DNA of 64,000 nt from Marinomonas sp. THO17. Its GTDB lineage: Bacteria > Pseudomonadota > Gammaproteobacteria > Pseudomonadales > Marinomonadaceae. The position numbers and the translations under genes are program-made. Every line of letters starts with the position of its first letter. Position 1 is the first letter of the stretch. The notes beneath the pieces are model-generated. The model saw only the letters and a list, made by a program, of their open reading frames with translations, was not told the DNA's origin and ran no database searches. Below, piece by piece: positions 1 to 9,240 of this stretch. The DNA lies in contig NZ_AP031575.1 of the NCBI RefSeq assembly GCF_040436405.1, forward strand, positions 2,374,501 through 2,438,500, given 5' to 3'.

Positions 1-590
1 ATCAATACAATATGACAGCAATTTACGTCACCCATGATCAGATCGAAGCCATGACCCTAGGGGATCGCGTGGTGGTAATGCGCGACGGCATAGTAGAGCA
101 GGTGGGAACCCCTATGGAAATTTACCTACAACCCGCTAATACCTTTGTCGCCACCTTTATTGGTTCCCCCGCCATGAATCTGATTGAAGCTAAAGTGGAA
201 GAGGATCATCTGGTATTTGATCAATACCGCATTCCAGCTAAGTCTATTCCCAACCTAGACAAAGCGACACTGGCCTCACACCAGAGTGTATTGATTGGCA
301 TCCGACCGGATTTCTTTGAAGACAGCCAGCTCCTTTCCAACCCGCTAAACGCAAGCCAAAACCCACTATTTGAATTCCAAGACATACAAGTGGATCTAGT
401 AGAGAACCTAGGCTTTGACAAAGAAATCCTGTTTAAATTGGCTGGCGAAGACGCCAAAGCCCGTTTGGATTTACGCTCTGAAACGCAGCGAAAACAGCGT
501 ATTTCCCTATCTGTCGATTTAAATAGAGTGCTGATATTCGACACCAGCACACAAGGTATGTTGCTGAATGCAGGAGAAAACCTTTATTAA
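1..590 (+). CDS. ABC transporter ATP-binding protein, MalK/UgpC type (3' part only)
   Basis: This is the C-terminal part of an importer ATPase; the reading frame enters from the left edge (a complete codon starts at position 3), so the ATG at 12 is internal. The visible N-terminus, [18 protein letters not shown], is the H-loop region that follows the D-loop in CUT1-type sugar-import ATPases. The [21 protein letters not shown] segment and the following ~120 residues look like the regulatory TOBE/MalK-type C-terminal domain. Walker A, Walker B and the signature motif lie outside the window. The family energises uptake of sugars, polyols or glycerol-3-phosphate. The substrate cannot be told here because the permeases and binding protein are upstream. 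Confidence 0.9.
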   Translation, partial: QYNMTAIYVTHDQIEAMTLGDRVVVMRDGIVEQVGTPMEIYLQPANTFVATFIGSPAMNLIEAKVEEDHLVFDQYRIPAKSIPNLDKATLASHQSVLIGIRPDFFEDSQLLSNPLNASQNPLFEFQDIQVDLVENLGFDKEILFKLAGEDAKARLDLRSETQRKQRISLSVDLNRVLIFDTSTQGMLLNAGENLY

Positions 591-599
591 TAATCCTTT

Positions 600-1082
600 G
601 ATAGATGGGGGAGTTATGTATGAAGCTTTTTTCCATTAGGATGGACGTTGAGCGGTTAAAACCAGCATGCGCGGTTTCTGCAATATTAACAAAAGCCAAA
701 CGCGCAATAGTGATGATTTTCTGTCAATTCAATTCGAGGCGTAACTTTTTCTGCTCAATGACGTAACCTTCAGTCACCTGATATAGCTTTCATCCAATAC
801 CCTGTTCTTGTTGATCTTCAGAAACAGCAAATTTACCCATATATAGACAATCTCTTCGAGTCTTCGCAAACTAACAATCGACTAACTTGTCATTTGAGAT
901 AAGCAAGTAAAATCGTTTCTTCTTTGGCCTTTTGCACGAGAACAACGGCACCCATACGCCTCTAAAGATGAAGGAGGACCAATACCTTCTTTTAGATAAG
1001 CACAAGAACCGCATAACAATTGATACAAAGATTCCCAGTCAAGAAAACTGTCATCTGCAAATAACATTGTTATTGCCATCAT
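600..1082 (-). pseudogene. Decayed GNAT-family N-acetyltransferase
   Basis: No intact ORF exists, but joining the three minus-strand frames gives a recognisable GNAT acetyltransferase. The N-terminus (from ATG at 1082) reads FADDSFLDWESLYQLL, then KEGIGPPSSL. After a frameshift comes RAKAKEETILLAYL, after another NDKLV, and then LYMGKFAVSEDQQEQGIG, which is the acetyl-CoA-binding motif (Q/R-x-x-G-x-G/A). Further shifts give GYVIEQKKLRLEL and finally HAGFNRSTSILMEK at about 615-665. At least four frame changes and in-frame stops separate these blocks. The block order and spacing match one GNAT protein of about 150-160 residues, so this is a decayed gene rather than chance. It probably has no function now. 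The exact 3' end is uncertain. Confidence 0.75.
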
Positions 1083-1259
1083 AAAACATTCCTTTTAATC
1101 CACCGCCCTTCAAAACTCGACCATATTAAATAACCAAAAGTAGCTATTACGTAATGACAATTCACCCATCAAATTTAACCGTTCTCTTCTTTTACGATAG
1201 ATTAAAATTCATTATTATCAATGTCTTACTAATTTTTCATCCTTTAATGGTATAAATCT

Positions 1260-2348
1260 ATGTGCACTCGTATCGTAAACAACATTGATACTGATTGGGT
1301 TACCACAGCTCGAAATTTTGATTGGGAATTTCCCCTATCTAGTTCGATTTTTCGCTCCCCTACCGGCCTTGAAAGAATAGGGCTTAGCACGGCAGAAATT
1401 GAAAAATACAATTTACAATCCCATCAAGTTTTAACCTGGCAGGTAAAATACAGTTCGATTTCGATTCTTATTGGTACTGAAGAGGATGGCTATGGCACAA
1501 CGGACGGAATGAATACAGAAGGCTTAACCGCGAATATTCTATACGATGCCACTACCACACTTAACAACCACATTGCCGAAGGTCAAAAAGCATTAAGTCT
1601 CATACGTTGGGGGCAATTTGTTTTGGATGCATTTGCAAGCGTTCAAGAGGTGGTCACCTATTTTAAAACGCAAACCGTCTTCTTCGTAAGTGGAACCGTA
1701 CCAGGTGATCCCACAGCCGATACGGAATTGTATCTCACAATATCCGATAAAATAGGCGATTCTGCCATCCTTGGGATCAAAGAAGGTAAAATAGAGATAC
1801 ATCATAGCAAACAGTATTCAGTCGCCACCAACCAGCCTGATTATCAAACCCAGCTTAACATGATGAATTACTGGTTGTTTCAATGGAATTTGAAAAGTGC
1901 TGGTGCAATAAATAACACCCCCAGTTATACCGTACCAGGTGGTAACACTGCAGTTCAGCGCTTTCAAAGAGCTTGTTATTATCGATTATTAACGGGGGTC
2001 GCAAAAGGTTTTGTTGACAGGGTAGCACAGGTGAAAACAATGGTGGGAACTTGCTCCGTGCCTACCCTATGTTCCACATTTGGCTCTATCTCATCCAATA
2101 ATACAATACACACACAAAGTGAAGATGATATTCCAACGACGTTATGGAGCAGCATTAGCGATGCAGCCAACCTTAAGTATTACTTTTTCGATGAATTGCA
2201 TGTAGGGGCAGTTTGGTTTGATGTAGCAATCGAGGCAACTGAATGTGCAATTTGGTTAATTAGCGATTCAATAAAAGGCCCAGGTTTTAAAAACAATGGC
2301 GATCAAATGCTGAAACCGTGTGATGACATTTACGCGTACTATTGCTGA
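1260..2348 (+). CDS. Linear amide C-N hydrolase, choloylglycine hydrolase / penicillin V acylase family
   Basis: This 362-residue Ntn-hydrolase belongs to the CBAH family (PF02275). The start MCTR is diagnostic: the initiator Met is removed to expose Cys2 as nucleophile. Arg18 and Asp21 in RNFDW, Asn85 in GMNTEGL, the Asn of VATNQPDY and the Arg of TAVQRFQRA match the family's catalytic set. There is no signal peptide, so the enzyme should be cytoplasmic. Members hydrolyse penicillin V, conjugated bile salts, N-acyl-homoserine lactones or other amides, and sequence alone does not settle the substrate. It stands alone between a decayed acetyltransferase and a convergent diguanylate cyclase gene, so the context does not help. 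Confidence 0.88.
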   Translation: MCTRIVNNIDTDWVTTARNFDWEFPLSSSIFRSPTGLERIGLSTAEIEKYNLQSHQVLTWQVKYSSISILIGTEEDGYGTTDGMNTEGLTANILYDATTTLNNHIAEGQKALSLIRWGQFVLDAFASVQEVVTYFKTQTVFFVSGTVPGDPTADTELYLTISDKIGDSAILGIKEGKIEIHHSKQYSVATNQPDYQTQLNMMNYWLFQWNLKSAGAINNTPSYTVPGGNTAVQRFQRACYYRLLTGVAKGFVDRVAQVKTMVGTCSVPTLCSTFGSISSNNTIHTQSEDDIPTTLWSSISDAANLKYYFFDELHVGAVWFDVAIEATECAIWLISDSIKGPGFKNNGDQMLKPCDDIYAYYC

Positions 2349-2362
2349 TTACGTATACCAAG

Positions 2363-3397
2363 CTAGTGAGCGAGACAATAACAATTCTTGCCGCTGGCTT
2401 TTGCGTCGTAAAGCGCCTGATCAGCTGAACGCAAACATTCTCGGTGTTGACTAGCAAAATGTACTGCAACACCGATACTGATGGTTACCTTGCGCTGAAT
2501 ACCAAAGTCAGTATTGGCAATACTATGGTTTAATCGCTTCAACCTAATTTGTAGTTTAGATATGTCTGTTTCTTCAAACACTATAATGAATTCCTCGCCA
2601 CCCCAGCGACCCACTACATCATTCGATCCAACTTGATCCGCTAATAGCTTAGCGAGCTTAACCAAAACCTTATCACCTAGATCATGGCCACATTGGTCAT
2701 TAATTTTTTTAAAATCATCTACATCCAGCATGGCGATATAATGTTTGCCATCAACACTCAGTAGCCTATCTTCCATAAAGCGTCGATTTCTTAGTTTGGT
2801 TAACACGTCAGTAGTAGCTAATTCTTGTAACTGTCGATTCGACTCTTCCATCATTTGATAGGCTTTTCGTCGGCTTGTGTCGTAAAAATAAGACACCATG
2901 AACAAGAAAACATAAATAAATGAAAAATGAATCAAGCTGATAGGCAGAAATGGCTCCGGCCGCCAAGAGTCCATTTGCGTTAAGCAGAAATAAAATAAGC
3001 CAACAAAATACACGATACTCAATATCGACCCATATCGATAACCCAATAGAAAGATTCCCATGACAGGAGTAAGAAAGGCAAAAATTAGAGCAAACTCTTC
3101 ATTGCCATTGATCAAGATGAGAATGAAAGTATCAAGAGAGACAACCAGCTGAAGAATGGTCGCAGCGACTTGAGAGCGTTTTTTTACAATGAGAAAATAG
3201 CCACCTAGAATACCAAAAAGAAGCGAAACAAAGTTAGCTATTAACATTGGCGGAAAGAAATCGATCACCAGATTGTAATAGGTGAAAAAGGCAAAACTTC
3301 CTGAAATACATAACAAAGAGATAAATAAAAAGCTACGAAAGCGAAAATCAGGATGCGTACGCTCCGCCCCAAACCATTTTTCTAATATTGATACCAC
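2363..3397 (-). CDS. Membrane-anchored diguanylate cyclase (GGDEF domain)
   Basis: This 344-residue protein should make cyclic-di-GMP from two GTP at the inner membrane. The first ~180 residues hold about five or six hydrophobic segments forming an unclassified membrane sensor. A short linker with ATTDVLTKLRNRR leads into a GGDEF domain whose active-site loop is GGEEF at residues 266-270, a variant compatible with activity. The metal-binding Asp is seen in AMLDVDDFKKIND. No RxxD inhibitory site lies five residues before GGEEF (GSND is there instead), so product inhibition through an I-site is not expected. The start appears to be GTG at 3397. It converges on the amidase gene with only 14 bp between the stops. 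Confidence 0.9.
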   Translation of the reverse strand: MVSILEKWFGAERTHPDFRFRSFLFISLLCISGSFAFFTYYNLVIDFFPPMLIANFVSLLFGILGGYFLIVKKRSQVAATILQLVVSLDTFILILINGNEEFALIFAFLTPVMGIFLLGYRYGSILSIVYFVGLFYFCLTQMDSWRPEPFLPISLIHFSFIYVFLFMVSYFYDTSRRKAYQMMEESNRQLQELATTDVLTKLRNRRFMEDRLLSVDGKHYIAMLDVDDFKKINDQCGHDLGDKVLVKLAKLLADQVGSNDVVGRWGGEEFIIVFEETDISKLQIRLKRLNHSIANTDFGIQRKVTISIGVAVHFASQHRECLRSADQALYDAKASGKNCYCLAH

Positions 3398-3697
3398 TCA
3401 GCAAACCTCATTTAATAAAAACCAGCAATCCTACATAAAGGTAGCGCGCTTATTTTTTTGCATTGGAGCAGAAAACATATCTACAAGATCGTTTACTCAA
3501 GAGAGTAAACGAACTTATTAGAAAAATATATAAGTTTTATGTAACTAATGATTTTAGCTGATAATAAAAACTCATTAACAAAGCCGTTGCATGAGTCAAG
3601 ATCAACCCTCTTATTTAACAAAATATGCCGACGTCTTTAATGATAAAGACATCGGCATAGCATAAAGTAAGTTCCGATATGTCAGATTAAGGTAACG
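3398..3697. other. Intergenic region between diguanylate cyclase and pectate lyase genes
   Basis: This 300-bp AT-rich spacer holds the upstream region of the diguanylate cyclase gene (right of 3397) and the pectate lyase terminator near 3617-3660. I find no convincing small ORF or RNA gene. Confidence 0.5.
3617..3660 (-). terminator. Rho-independent terminator of pectate lyase gene
   Basis: Arms at about 3624-3639 and 3644-3659 form a 16-bp stem (TATGCCGACGTCTTTA against TAAAGACATCGGCATA, one mismatch) with a 4-nt loop. Read on the minus strand, the hairpin is followed by the T-rich ATTTTGTT. It lies about 40 bp after the pectate lyase stop. Confidence 0.8.
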
Positions 3698-5179
3698 CTA
3701 AAGCTTACCCGCTCCCGCGTTGGCTTTGACGTAATCAATGACCTCACTAACGGGTAACAGGGGGGCAGGGCCATAAAGATACGGCTGCCAACCCACGTCT
3801 TTTGATAAAATCTTGCCGCTGACTTTATTGGCTTCCGCAATGATGTCAATCATCTGACCGTTAAACATAGACCCTCGGTCAAACGCCACATCGCCTTTCA
3901 TATGACCAATGGCATTAGCGGGCGTACCATTCGCAATCTCAAAAACATTCGCTTCAGAGTAAATGGCAGAGTGTTTCCCTGCTCCCAATGCTTGGCGCAA
4001 AATATTATGCTTAGGTTTATCCTTTAGGGAATCCACATGACGCTCATAATTGTTAGCCCCCTGACCATCTCCAGAGGCGTCTCCCACAAAATAATTGTTG
4101 TAACTGTGTACTTGTCCGTAACGCACTCTTGGCATACGCTGACCCACATTTTTGAAGTAATTACCATGTAGTGTCACTCGTAAATGACCTTCATCTTGCG
4201 TCTTTTTATCACTGTTACCGATCAACATGGCTTTATCATGATCATGAAAGTAACTGCTTGATATAGTTATCAAATCTGCCTGATTAATGATGTCGATCAG
4301 GCCATCATGATGCTGCACTTTCTGAGTGATTTCATTTTGAGGAAATGGATAAACAGCTGGGAAAAAATAATCAGGTCGATCGCCGTCAGAGAAGCTACAA
4401 TGATCAATCCAGATGCGTTTTGCCCCATTTATCGAGATCAAATCATACTCGGCGTTCCAACGACCACCACGGCATTTTTGAGGCCCTAAATTGGCATTCA
4501 CATATTTCGCCTGACAGCCGGGGTAACTGGTGTCTATTTTGAAACTGTCGCCCGGATCCCAACTTGGGAAGTAGTCAAACGCGTCTTCGAAATGAATATT
4601 ACGGATGATGACATTTTCTACACCAGCGCCAAGATAAAGCATGCCTTTGATAATTTTTGCATCGTCTCCCAGTCCAATCAAACTGGTATTAGAAGGTATG
4701 TTCACTACAATTTGTGCTTTTTGTCGGTCCGCTGAAGCTTGTCTGGCTTCTTCTTGCGGGCCAGATAATTTGCGGTTTGGACGTCCTTTGATCAAGGGTT
4801 TGATGTTCCATACGCTTGGTGCATAAGCTGCTTTATACAAGTCAAACTGATAGGGTGCAACACGATAATCTTCCTCCTTGAGCTCTCGTCCAGAATCATC
4901 AGAAGAGAGATTAATGGTGCCACGAATTTGGATAATGCTTGGTAAGTTACCGGATTGCTCTAATGCCACAACAAACTCTTTGCGATTGGTTACCGTATAG
5001 ATATGCTGTTCACTAGCTTGTGAACCACCTAATAAAGGGCCTTCTGCGCTAGCCCAGCCGTAATCAGCTGGCATGGCTTGCCGACTAATGCTGTTATGTG
5101 AAGACTCTACACCTAGGCTTGAACATCCAGCTATTAAGCCCATCGCGAGACACGATGCGACCATAAGATTTCTATTCAT
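3698..5179 (-). CDS. Pectate lyase, PL1 family, lipoprotein
   Basis: This 493-residue protein should cleave pectate by Ca2+-dependent beta-elimination. The N-terminus has a lipoprotein signal ending in the lipobox LIAGC (Cys19), so it is probably tethered to a membrane and not freely secreted. The parallel beta-helix of the Pec_lyase_C family starts near residue 50. Clear motifs are NTSLIGLG, NVIIRNIHF, the Ca-ligand region WIDHCSFSDG and the segment RMPRVRYGQVHSYNNYF, which carries the catalytic and substrate-binding arginines. It is monocistronic with its own terminator, and no other pectin genes are adjacent. The ATG at 5179 is preceded by a plausible purine-rich RBS (GGAGAAAATC). Confidence 0.92.
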   Translation of the reverse strand: MNRNLMVASCLAMGLIAGCSSLGVESSHNSISRQAMPADYGWASAEGPLLGGSQASEQHIYTVTNRKEFVVALEQSGNLPSIIQIRGTINLSSDDSGRELKEEDYRVAPYQFDLYKAAYAPSVWNIKPLIKGRPNRKLSGPQEEARQASADRQKAQIVVNIPSNTSLIGLGDDAKIIKGMLYLGAGVENVIIRNIHFEDAFDYFPSWDPGDSFKIDTSYPGCQAKYVNANLGPQKCRGGRWNAEYDLISINGAKRIWIDHCSFSDGDRPDYFFPAVYPFPQNEITQKVQHHDGLIDIINQADLITISSSYFHDHDKAMLIGNSDKKTQDEGHLRVTLHGNYFKNVGQRMPRVRYGQVHSYNNYFVGDASGDGQGANNYERHVDSLKDKPKHNILRQALGAGKHSAIYSEANVFEIANGTPANAIGHMKGDVAFDRGSMFNGQMIDIIAEANKVSGKILSKDVGWQPYLYGPAPLLPVSEVIDYVKANAGAGKL

Positions 5180-5334
5180 GATTTTCTCCAGCTACACAAA
5201 GCCCTCAGGCCTTGTTGTCTTATTGTTATTATTCAGCGTGACAAGAGCACAAATATGCCCTTGCCAGAGATTAAGACTAGCAGAAAGAAAACAAAAAGAA
5301 ACATTGTTTTATTTTAAAAGAAAAATAATTTTAT

Positions 5335-6096
5335 TTAACTAATTAATGCAGCTAGACTGCCACAAACCGTCATCACAAAGAGAAACCACTTGAGATGATT
5401 TGGGTTGGCTTTAACAGCCATTTTTACCGCTAAATGTGACCCTAGCATGGTACCTATGGCTAAAATTAAACCAGGCATCCAAAGAATTTGATCGTTCCAA
5501 ATAAATACCATTAGAGCCAATAGGGTAAAGCCAAAGGTACAGACCATTTTTAATGCATTAGTACGCACCAGATCATAGCGTAAGGTGCCAGCTAATGCGG
5601 CAATCAAAATAAAGCCCACACCAGCTTGAACAAAGCCTCCGTAAATTCCAGCCACAAACAACGCCAGCCAAGCACTGGGTTTGTCTGACACTTTGAAAGG
5701 CACTGTCCCTTCTGGTGGTGCCACCAAGGCAGGACGAATAATCATTAATAGGGTCATACCAATCATGGCGCTGAGCAACATAGGCTTAAGCCAACTTACT
5801 GGAGCGTAACTGGCGATAAATGCACCGATAATACCGCCCAGTAAAGAAGGCATCACAACAGGCAAAATATCACTATTATCCAGCTTTTTGGCTTTGCGAA
5901 AGCCAGCTATGGCAGCCACATTCTGTAAAAACACGCCGACCCGATTGGTGGCATTGGCTATGTCAGCAGGCATGCCCATGACCATTAAGGCAGGCAAGGT
6001 TAAATTGGATCCTCCGCCTGCTAAGGTATTTATGATGCCCGCTATGAAACCTGTACCCACCAATAGCGATAGAGTAAAAAAGCTGTATTCCATCAT
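5335..6096 (-). CDS. TauE/SafE family membrane transporter
   Basis: This 253-residue polytopic protein has about seven or eight hydrophobic helices. The hallmark N-terminal GLTAGxxxTLAGGG-like segment reads GFIAGIINTLAGGGSNLTLP. The second half repeats the fold with GGFVQAGVGFILI. Family members export sulfite, sulfoacetate or other organosulfur anions, but many are uncharacterised. It is divergent from ada across about 140 bp, and there is no sulfonate gene beside it, so the substrate is open. The double ATG (MMEYSFF) leaves the start uncertain by one codon. Confidence 0.87.
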   Translation of the reverse strand: MMEYSFFTLSLLVGTGFIAGIINTLAGGGSNLTLPALMVMGMPADIANATNRVGVFLQNVAAIAGFRKAKKLDNSDILPVVMPSLLGGIIGAFIASYAPVSWLKPMLLSAMIGMTLLMIIRPALVAPPEGTVPFKVSDKPSAWLALFVAGIYGGFVQAGVGFILIAALAGTLRYDLVRTNALKMVCTFGFTLLALMVFIWNDQILWMPGLILAIGTMLGSHLAVKMAVKANPNHLKWFLFVMTVCGSLAALIS

Positions 6097-6239
6097 GTGG
6101 TTATCCTTATTATGTTGCGATGGTCGGCTATCATAAGGGCTTCATTGAAGAATATCTAAAAATACTTGTTCAATTTTCGGTTGTGAGGTTCAACGAGAAA
6201 AAATACTCTGCAATCAGTCATTGAAGGAAAAAGGCCATT

Positions 6240-7292
6240 ATGTTGATCACAGACGAGAAACAAGCAGACGAGTACTATCAAGCCTTAATTAATCGCGACA
6301 GTAAGTATGTGGGCTGCTTTTTTGTGGGTGTAAAAACCACGGCGATATTTTGTATCTCCACCTGTCGTGCACGCAAACCAAAACGTGAGAACGTGAATTT
6401 TTACACCAGTTTCAAAGATGCTATGGACGCAGGCTTTCGCCCCTGCAAGGTGTGCCGCCCTACCGAAAACGCCAATCAAGCACCATTAGAAGTTCAAGCC
6501 GCCATGGACTTAGTACGAGACTGCACCAAGGCTAAAATAACCGATCAAGAATTGCGTGAAGCGGGCATACGTCCTATTTTTGTTCGTCGCTGGTTTAATC
6601 AACATTATGGTATGACATTTCAGGCCTTCCAGCGCATGTATCGAATTAATTTCGCCTATCATGAGCTAAAAGGCGGTAAAAGCACCACACATGCTGCATT
6701 CGATTCTGGCTATGACTCATTAAGCGGTTTTGGTTACACTTACAAAAAACTCTTGGGGCAATCCCCTTCATTAATACGGGAGCAATCCGTGATTCTAATT
6801 GATCGACTTACCACCCCAATTGGCCCTATGTTTGTTTGCGCAACCGAAACCGGTATTTGCCTGTTGGAATTTGTCGATCGGCGCATGCTGGAAACCGAAT
6901 TTGAAGACCTGCAAAGGCGCTTGAAATCTACCATCATCAATGGTGAAAATGATCATATCAAACAGCTCAAAGTCGAATTACAAGAATACTTTGATGGCAC
7001 ACGCAAAACCTTTGATGTGCCACTGCATACCCCAGGAACCGATTTCCAAAACCGTGTTTGGCAAGTCTTACAGAACATTCCTTTTGCGCAGACAGCAAGT
7101 TATCAACAACAAGCCATCAAGCTAGACAATCCCAAAGCCGTTCGTGCTGTCGCCCGAGCCAATGGTATGAATCGCATTGCCATTGTTATTCCTTGCCATA
7201 GGGTGATTGGTAAAGATGGCAGTTTGGTCGGTTATGCGGGTGGTTTAGAACGCAAAAAATGGCTACTGGAACACGAACAAAAACACGCTTAA
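6240..7292 (+). CDS. ada: Bifunctional Ada: DNA methylphosphotriester / O6-alkylguanine methyltransferase and activator
   Basis: This 350-residue full-length Ada repairs alkylated DNA and, once methylated, activates the adaptive response. The N-terminal zinc domain has Cys38, Cys42, Cys69 and Cys72 (FCISTCRARKP, CKVC), the same spacing as E. coli Ada, where Cys38 accepts the phosphotriester methyl group. An AraC-type HTH follows at about residues 85-180 (MTFQAFQRMYRINFAYHELK). The C-terminal alkylguanine methyltransferase has the acceptor Cys in IPCHRVIG at about residue 319 and ends GYAGGLERKKWLLEHE. I could not assign a clear Ada box upstream. No alkB or alkA gene is adjacent. Confidence 0.96.
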   Translation: MLITDEKQADEYYQALINRDSKYVGCFFVGVKTTAIFCISTCRARKPKRENVNFYTSFKDAMDAGFRPCKVCRPTENANQAPLEVQAAMDLVRDCTKAKITDQELREAGIRPIFVRRWFNQHYGMTFQAFQRMYRINFAYHELKGGKSTTHAAFDSGYDSLSGFGYTYKKLLGQSPSLIREQSVILIDRLTTPIGPMFVCATETGICLLEFVDRRMLETEFEDLQRRLKSTIINGENDHIKQLKVELQEYFDGTRKTFDVPLHTPGTDFQNRVWQVLQNIPFAQTASYQQQAIKLDNPKAVRAVARANGMNRIAIVIPCHRVIGKDGSLVGYAGGLERKKWLLEHEQKHA

Positions 7293-7451
7293 TGAGGTTA
7301 CCATTTGTATCCGACTGCAAGGATAGTGGCGCCCCCTTGCAAGGACATGTCATCACAAGGTAATGATTCAGAAAATACTGACAACTTGTCTTGAATTACC
7401 CCGTTATAAGAGCCATGTTTTGGGCTTTTACAGCAAAAATGGAATTCGACT

Positions 7452-7892
7452 ATGTCAACCAACACCTTGTCTACCCACATAATTGCCGTATATGGAAACC
7501 TTCGTGAAGGTTTATCTCATCACAACCTAATCGCTAATTGTAAACCCATAGGGTTAGGTTGGCTGACAGGGTTTCGCATGTATAATCTAGGTGATTTTCC
7601 TGCCATAGTTCCTACACTGGATGAAAGTGGTCGTATCCGTGTGGAATGGTATCAGGTAAGCGATCCTCTCTTGTCTGAACTCGACAAGCTATTAGAATTC
7701 GATAAAAGTGCATTACCAAGTTCAAAACACATACGCAAGCGCATCTTCAGCCCTTATGGCAAAGGTTGGATTTATATTTACAACCAACCTCTGGAGAATG
7801 CGCCTTACATGGAAGCGGGCGACTGGACACGCTTCCTAAAAGAACAAACTCCATTGGATCCCGAAGCTAGTCTAGCTGCACAATGGGCTTAG
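7452..7892 (+). CDS. Gamma-glutamylcyclotransferase-fold protein (GGCT-like / YtfP family)
   Basis: This 146-residue cytoplasmic protein has the GGCT-like beta-barrel signature at its N-terminus, IIAVYGNLREGLSHHNLI, equivalent to YGTLRxG..N. The core continues through GWLTGFRMYNLGDFPAIVP and ends with KGWIYIYNQPL. Family members release 5-oxoproline from gamma-glutamyl compounds or handle other gamma-glutamyl amines, and many bacterial ones have no assigned reaction. Its 3' end overlaps the convergent DUF4432 gene by 26 bp, so the two transcripts share antisense ends. A second, longer GGCT-fold gene lies at 27959-28567. Confidence 0.8.
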   Translation: MSTNTLSTHIIAVYGNLREGLSHHNLIANCKPIGLGWLTGFRMYNLGDFPAIVPTLDESGRIRVEWYQVSDPLLSELDKLLEFDKSALPSSKHIRKRIFSPYGKGWIYIYNQPLENAPYMEAGDWTRFLKEQTPLDPEASLAAQWA

Positions 7893-9021
7893 TTAGCACC
7901 AAAGCTTGAACCTTGGCTTGTAATGACGCAATGCGCTGTTTGCTATCGTTCACTTGAGACGATTCCGTAAAAAGACCAAAACGCACCACGAACTGCTTAC
8001 TCTCACCAGCCCCTATGGTTGGCACCAAACCAAGGGGGCGCTGGTGAACGCGGTTATAAGCAAAACTGGTTCCCGGCTCAATACCAACCACATAGCCTTG
8101 CTCTAGAGTATCGGTGTTTTTCCAAATGGTTAATACTGGCAGACTGTCGGTTTGATAACTTACCTCTATGCCTTTGTCTCCTGATGCGTTATGCAATAAC
8201 GCATGAGACATGCCCATGTCATCGCTTAGAGGCCGTACATTAAAGACCATTTCATCAAAGTCTGGCGTAGGAGCAGGCATATTCGCCCAATCTTCTAGCC
8301 CTTTAGCGGCATAATCATTGAAAGGGGATAATTCCGCCACAGGCACATACAAACGCGCACCTTCTTGTAGAATAGGTTGGGCAAAATTATTGTGGTAAAT
8401 AGCCTGATACTCACGTCCATAACTGCCTTTATTGATCAAGGTATCTTTAATTTCTATGAAAGCCTCTTCAGGTGTCAGAGACAATTCAGTGTGTAATTCA
8501 AAATTGGTAAATTTAAAGCGCTTTTCATCCACTCTACCGCGTAGCGTTACTCGATAAGGTGGCTCTTGCTCTACTTCTAATATCACGTCGTCTGCAGGCG
8601 TGTTTTGAATACGGCCATGCAAAGTTAGAAATTCATCGCCATCCTGCCCTGGATGCCCAGCCCATTGATAACCACAACGCACCAGCATTTCGTTAAAGCC
8701 ATCCAACCAGCCTAAACCACCCGATGCTTCTTGGTTAATGAAGCTAGGGTGCACCACTTCTTTCACTGGAGAGTCCCAGCCAAAACGAACCTCATCCCGA
8801 ACGGCATCCAGTATTGCCATACCTCGCGTAGGCACAACACGTACTTTGGTTTTGCCTACGGTAAGACAAATGATACGAGAGCCTGCTTGTTTACCGCCCA
8901 CCAAACAGCTTTGTTCGACCTTTACCGGAACCTCTTTAGGTAACCCCATTAACTCTGCGGTTAAAGTCAAATTCGCTAGGTCTATTTGCTGTTGTTGACT
9001 GAGTAAAACCAGTTGAAACAT
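7867..9021 (-). CDS. DUF4432 family protein (aldose-1-epimerase-like)
   Basis: This 384-residue cytoplasmic protein resembles DUF4432 members, a branch of the galactose-mutarotase-like superfamily. Recognisable family segments are VRVVPTRGMAILDA, GGLGWLDGFNEMLVRCG, LHGRIQNTPAD and the C-terminal GIEPGTSFAYNRVHQR. By analogy it may interconvert or bind sugar anomers, but no reaction is established from sequence. No sugar-catabolic operon surrounds it. It overlaps the convergent GGCT-like gene by 26 bp. Confidence 0.8.
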   Translation of the reverse strand: MFQLVLLSQQQQIDLANLTLTAELMGLPKEVPVKVEQSCLVGGKQAGSRIICLTVGKTKVRVVPTRGMAILDAVRDEVRFGWDSPVKEVVHPSFINQEASGGLGWLDGFNEMLVRCGYQWAGHPGQDGDEFLTLHGRIQNTPADDVILEVEQEPPYRVTLRGRVDEKRFKFTNFELHTELSLTPEEAFIEIKDTLINKGSYGREYQAIYHNNFAQPILQEGARLYVPVAELSPFNDYAAKGLEDWANMPAPTPDFDEMVFNVRPLSDDMGMSHALLHNASGDKGIEVSYQTDSLPVLTIWKNTDTLEQGYVVGIEPGTSFAYNRVHQRPLGLVPTIGAGESKQFVVRFGLFTESSQVNDSKQRIASLQAKVQALVLTKPIVQLD

Positions 9022-9240
9022 CGCACTTCTCCAGACAAATTTTGCCCTATGCTAGCCTATGCTAAGAATAAATAGCTACGAAATATTACATGCCATATTG
9101 GCTTAATGGCATTATGGTTGCACGAAGATTCAACAAGTGCTTTTTACAATAACAAACATTTAACGATGATTAAAAAGTAAGCAGTCAGCTTACTTTTTGT
9201 TATGATTTTCTTTCCACGCAGCTTGAGGATGATGGTTGTT

